40,617 bases of DNA. Origin: JBQTHP01 sp052389755. GTDB taxonomy: Bacteria > Pseudomonadota > Gammaproteobacteria > Steroidobacterales > Steroidobacteraceae. Under the pieces are notes generated by a model. It saw nothing but the letters and a program-made list of their open reading frames with translations. It was not told the DNA's origin and did no database searches. The translations under genes were made by a program, and so were the position numbers. Shown piece after piece: positions 39,429 to 40,617 of this stretch; the first letter of the stretch is position 1, and each line of letters begins with the position of its first letter. Where the stretch lies: NCBI GenBank assembly GCA_052389755.1, contig JBQTHP010000024.1:1-40617 (forward strand), in the 5' to 3' direction.

Positions 39429-40526
39429 ATGAAGCTCAGTGCTCCCCGCGAAGACATCCTCGCTCCCCTGCAAAGCGTGATCGGCGTAGTAGAACGGCGC
39501 CAGACGATGCCGATTCTGGCGAACGTACTGCTCTCGGTACGCGACAACCGCCTGAACGTAACGGGGACGGATCTCGAAGTGGAGCTCGTTGCATCGAGCA
39601 CGACGAGCGTTCAGCAACCCGGTGACATCACGGTGCCGGGGCGCAAGCTGCTCGATATTTTTCGAGCGCTTCCCGAGAAGACGAACGTCGTGGTGAGTAC
39701 CGAAGGTGATCGCATGACTGTGCGTGCCGGGCGCAGTCGCTTCGTACTCGCAAGTCTTCCGGCCGCGGAGTTTCCCGTCGTCGAGGAGATCAACTCACAG
39801 CAGACGCTCACCGTGCCGCAGGCCGAGTTCCGGCGCCTGATCGACAAGACGCATTTCTCGATGGCGCAACAGGACGTCCGGTACTACCTGAACGGAATGC
39901 TTCTCGAAACCGATGGCAAAGGCCTGCGCGCCGTGGCAACTGACGGGCACCGCCTGGCTCTGTGCGAGACGCAGCTCGAGACCAAGGCCAGAACCACCCA
40001 GCAGGTCATCGTGCCACGCAAGGGCGTGCTCGAGCTGCAGCGCATTCTCGGGGATTCCGGCAACATCGAACTGGCAATAGGCACAAATCACGTTCGCGCT
40101 CAGATCGGCGACATTCGCTTCACTTCGAAGCTAATTGACGGCCGTTTCCCGGAGTATGCGCGGGTCATCCCGGCCAGCCCGACCAAGCTCGTTGAGGCGG
40201 ACCGCGATGCCCTGCGGCAGGCTCTGCAGCGAACGGCCATTCTTTCGAACGAAAAGTATCGGGGCGTCCGCCTGAATCTCCGATCGGATCTGCTGACGAT
40301 TCAGGCACACAACCCTGAGCAGGAAGAGGCCGAAGATCAGGTGGAAGTTGGGTACAAGGGCGATGAAGTCGAGATCGGCTTCAACGTGAACTATCTGCTC
40401 GACGCGCTGGGCGCGATCGACAACGAAATGGTCGAGATCGGCCTCACGGACTCGAACAGCAGTTGCCTCATCCGCGCACCAGGATCGACGGGCGCCAAAT
40501 ACGTCGTGATGCCGATGCGCCTGTAG
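39429..40526 (+). CDS. dnaN: DNA polymerase III beta subunit (sliding clamp)
   Basis: 365 residues, standard length for the three-domain clamp. Recognisable segments: MKLSAPREDILAPLQSVIGVVERRQTMPILANVL at the start, TGTDLEVELVAS, ISRKLLDI-like PGRKLLDIFRALPE, TDGHRLAL, the glycine/proline segment DGRFPEYARVIP, and the C-terminal CLIRAPGSTGAKYVVMPMRL (the usual MPMRL end). It tethers polymerases to DNA as a dimeric ring. The gene precedes recF in the conserved dnaA-dnaN-recF order. Confidence 0.99.
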   Translation: MKLSAPREDILAPLQSVIGVVERRQTMPILANVLLSVRDNRLNVTGTDLEVELVASSTTSVQQPGDITVPGRKLLDIFRALPEKTNVVVSTEGDRMTVRAGRSRFVLASLPAAEFPVVEEINSQQTLTVPQAEFRRLIDKTHFSMAQQDVRYYLNGMLLETDGKGLRAVATDGHRLALCETQLETKARTTQQVIVPRKGVLELQRILGDSGNIELAIGTNHVRAQIGDIRFTSKLIDGRFPEYARVIPASPTKLVEADRDALRQALQRTAILSNEKYRGVRLNLRSDLLTIQAHNPEQEEAEDQVEVGYKGDEVEIGFNVNYLLDALGAIDNEMVEIGLTDSNSSCLIRAPGSTGAKYVVMPMRL

Positions 40527-40528
40527 AG

Positions 40529-40546
40529 GGCGGCGAGAATGCCGCC
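40529..40546 (+). other. Hairpin between dnaN and recF
   Basis: GGCGGC (40529-40534) pairs with GCCGCC (40541-40546) around GAGAAT, 3 bp after the dnaN stop and followed by TT only. It could attenuate transcription into recF, but without a T-run it is not a convincing terminator. Confidence 0.4.
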
Positions 40547-40554
40547 TTCGCTCC

Positions 40555-40617
40555 GTGATCCTCGATGAGCTGACCGTGGAGAACGTCCGCTGCCTCCAGC
40601 GGGCGGATCTGTGTCTG
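40555..40617 (+). CDS. recF: RecF recombination/replication repair protein, N-terminal fragment
   Basis: The first 21 codons only, from a GTG at 40555 to the window end. The residues (ILDELTVENVRCLQRADLCL) match the RecF N-terminal strand pattern (LTRLxIENFRNLxxADLxL) that precedes the Walker A loop. Position directly after dnaN is the conserved one. RecF loads RecA at gaps with RecO and RecR. The gene is cut by the window edge. Confidence 0.9.
   Translation, partial: MILDELTVENVRCLQRADLCL

Noticed and set aside
1..40617. CRISPR arrays, insertion sequences, prophage or integrase genes and rRNA operons.
   Set aside because: No regularly spaced direct repeats, transposase or integrase motifs, or rRNA signatures were seen on either strand.

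Overview
The window looks like the replication-origin end of a high-GC gammaproteobacterial chromosome. The right end carries rpmH, rnpA, yidD, yidC and mnmE on the minus strand, facing dnaA, dnaN and the start of recF on the plus strand. That gene order, together with the protein sequences, points to Gammaproteobacteria. A Xanthomonadales, Nevskiales or Steroidobacterales-like lineage is an inference I cannot test here. Coding density is very high, and many neighbouring genes overlap by ATGA or GTGA.

Layout. (1) 1-526: end of a LytTR response regulator. (2) 537-7801, minus: an export operon of membrane fusion protein, ABC ATPase, MacB/FtsX-type permease, NtrC-family regulator and NtrY-like kinase, read from a sigma-54-type promoter at 7815-7830. 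(3) 7981-11031, minus: SPFH/NfeD pair, secreted intradiol dioxygenase-like protein, glutathione peroxidase, CBS protein. (4) 11152-15170, minus: receiver protein, TPR/YaiO outer-membrane barrel, HEAT-repeat protein and family-2 glycosyltransferase, all translationally overlapped; probably an envelope or exopolysaccharide system. (5) 15276-19588, plus: hybrid histidine kinase overlapped with an MHS-type MFS transporter. (6) 19589-20625: a second sigma-54-type promoter region ahead of a 27-residue hydrophobic ORF, then a CheD-like protein. (7) 20759-22225: trehalose-6-phosphate synthase. (8) 22222-26506, minus: mnmG, pyrF and a peptide-binding lipoprotein. (9) 26606-30007, plus: secreted alpha/beta hydrolase and a NatAB-like ABC exporter. 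(10) 30053-33614: small metallopeptidase-like protein, DUF488 protein, two tandemly duplicated receiver proteins, a hypothetical protein and a HEPN (TIGR02391-like) protein. (11) 33757-40617: mnmE, yidC, yidD, rnpA, rpmH, then dnaA, dnaN, recF.

The most interesting signal is regulatory. An 18-bp palindrome built on GTCCC-N6-GGGAC occurs twice upstream of the export operon (centres about -110 and -142, 33 bp apart) and once upstream of the 27-residue ORF (centre about -167). Both places also have a good -24/-12 sigma-54 promoter and an IHF-like site between palindrome and promoter. The export operon encodes its own NtrC-family activator. I infer a small regulon in which one sensor/activator pair controls an efflux pump and a tiny, apparently undescribed membrane peptide. 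A second theme is dispersed palindromic repeats that have entered coding sequence, in the kinase linker and the OtsA C-terminus.
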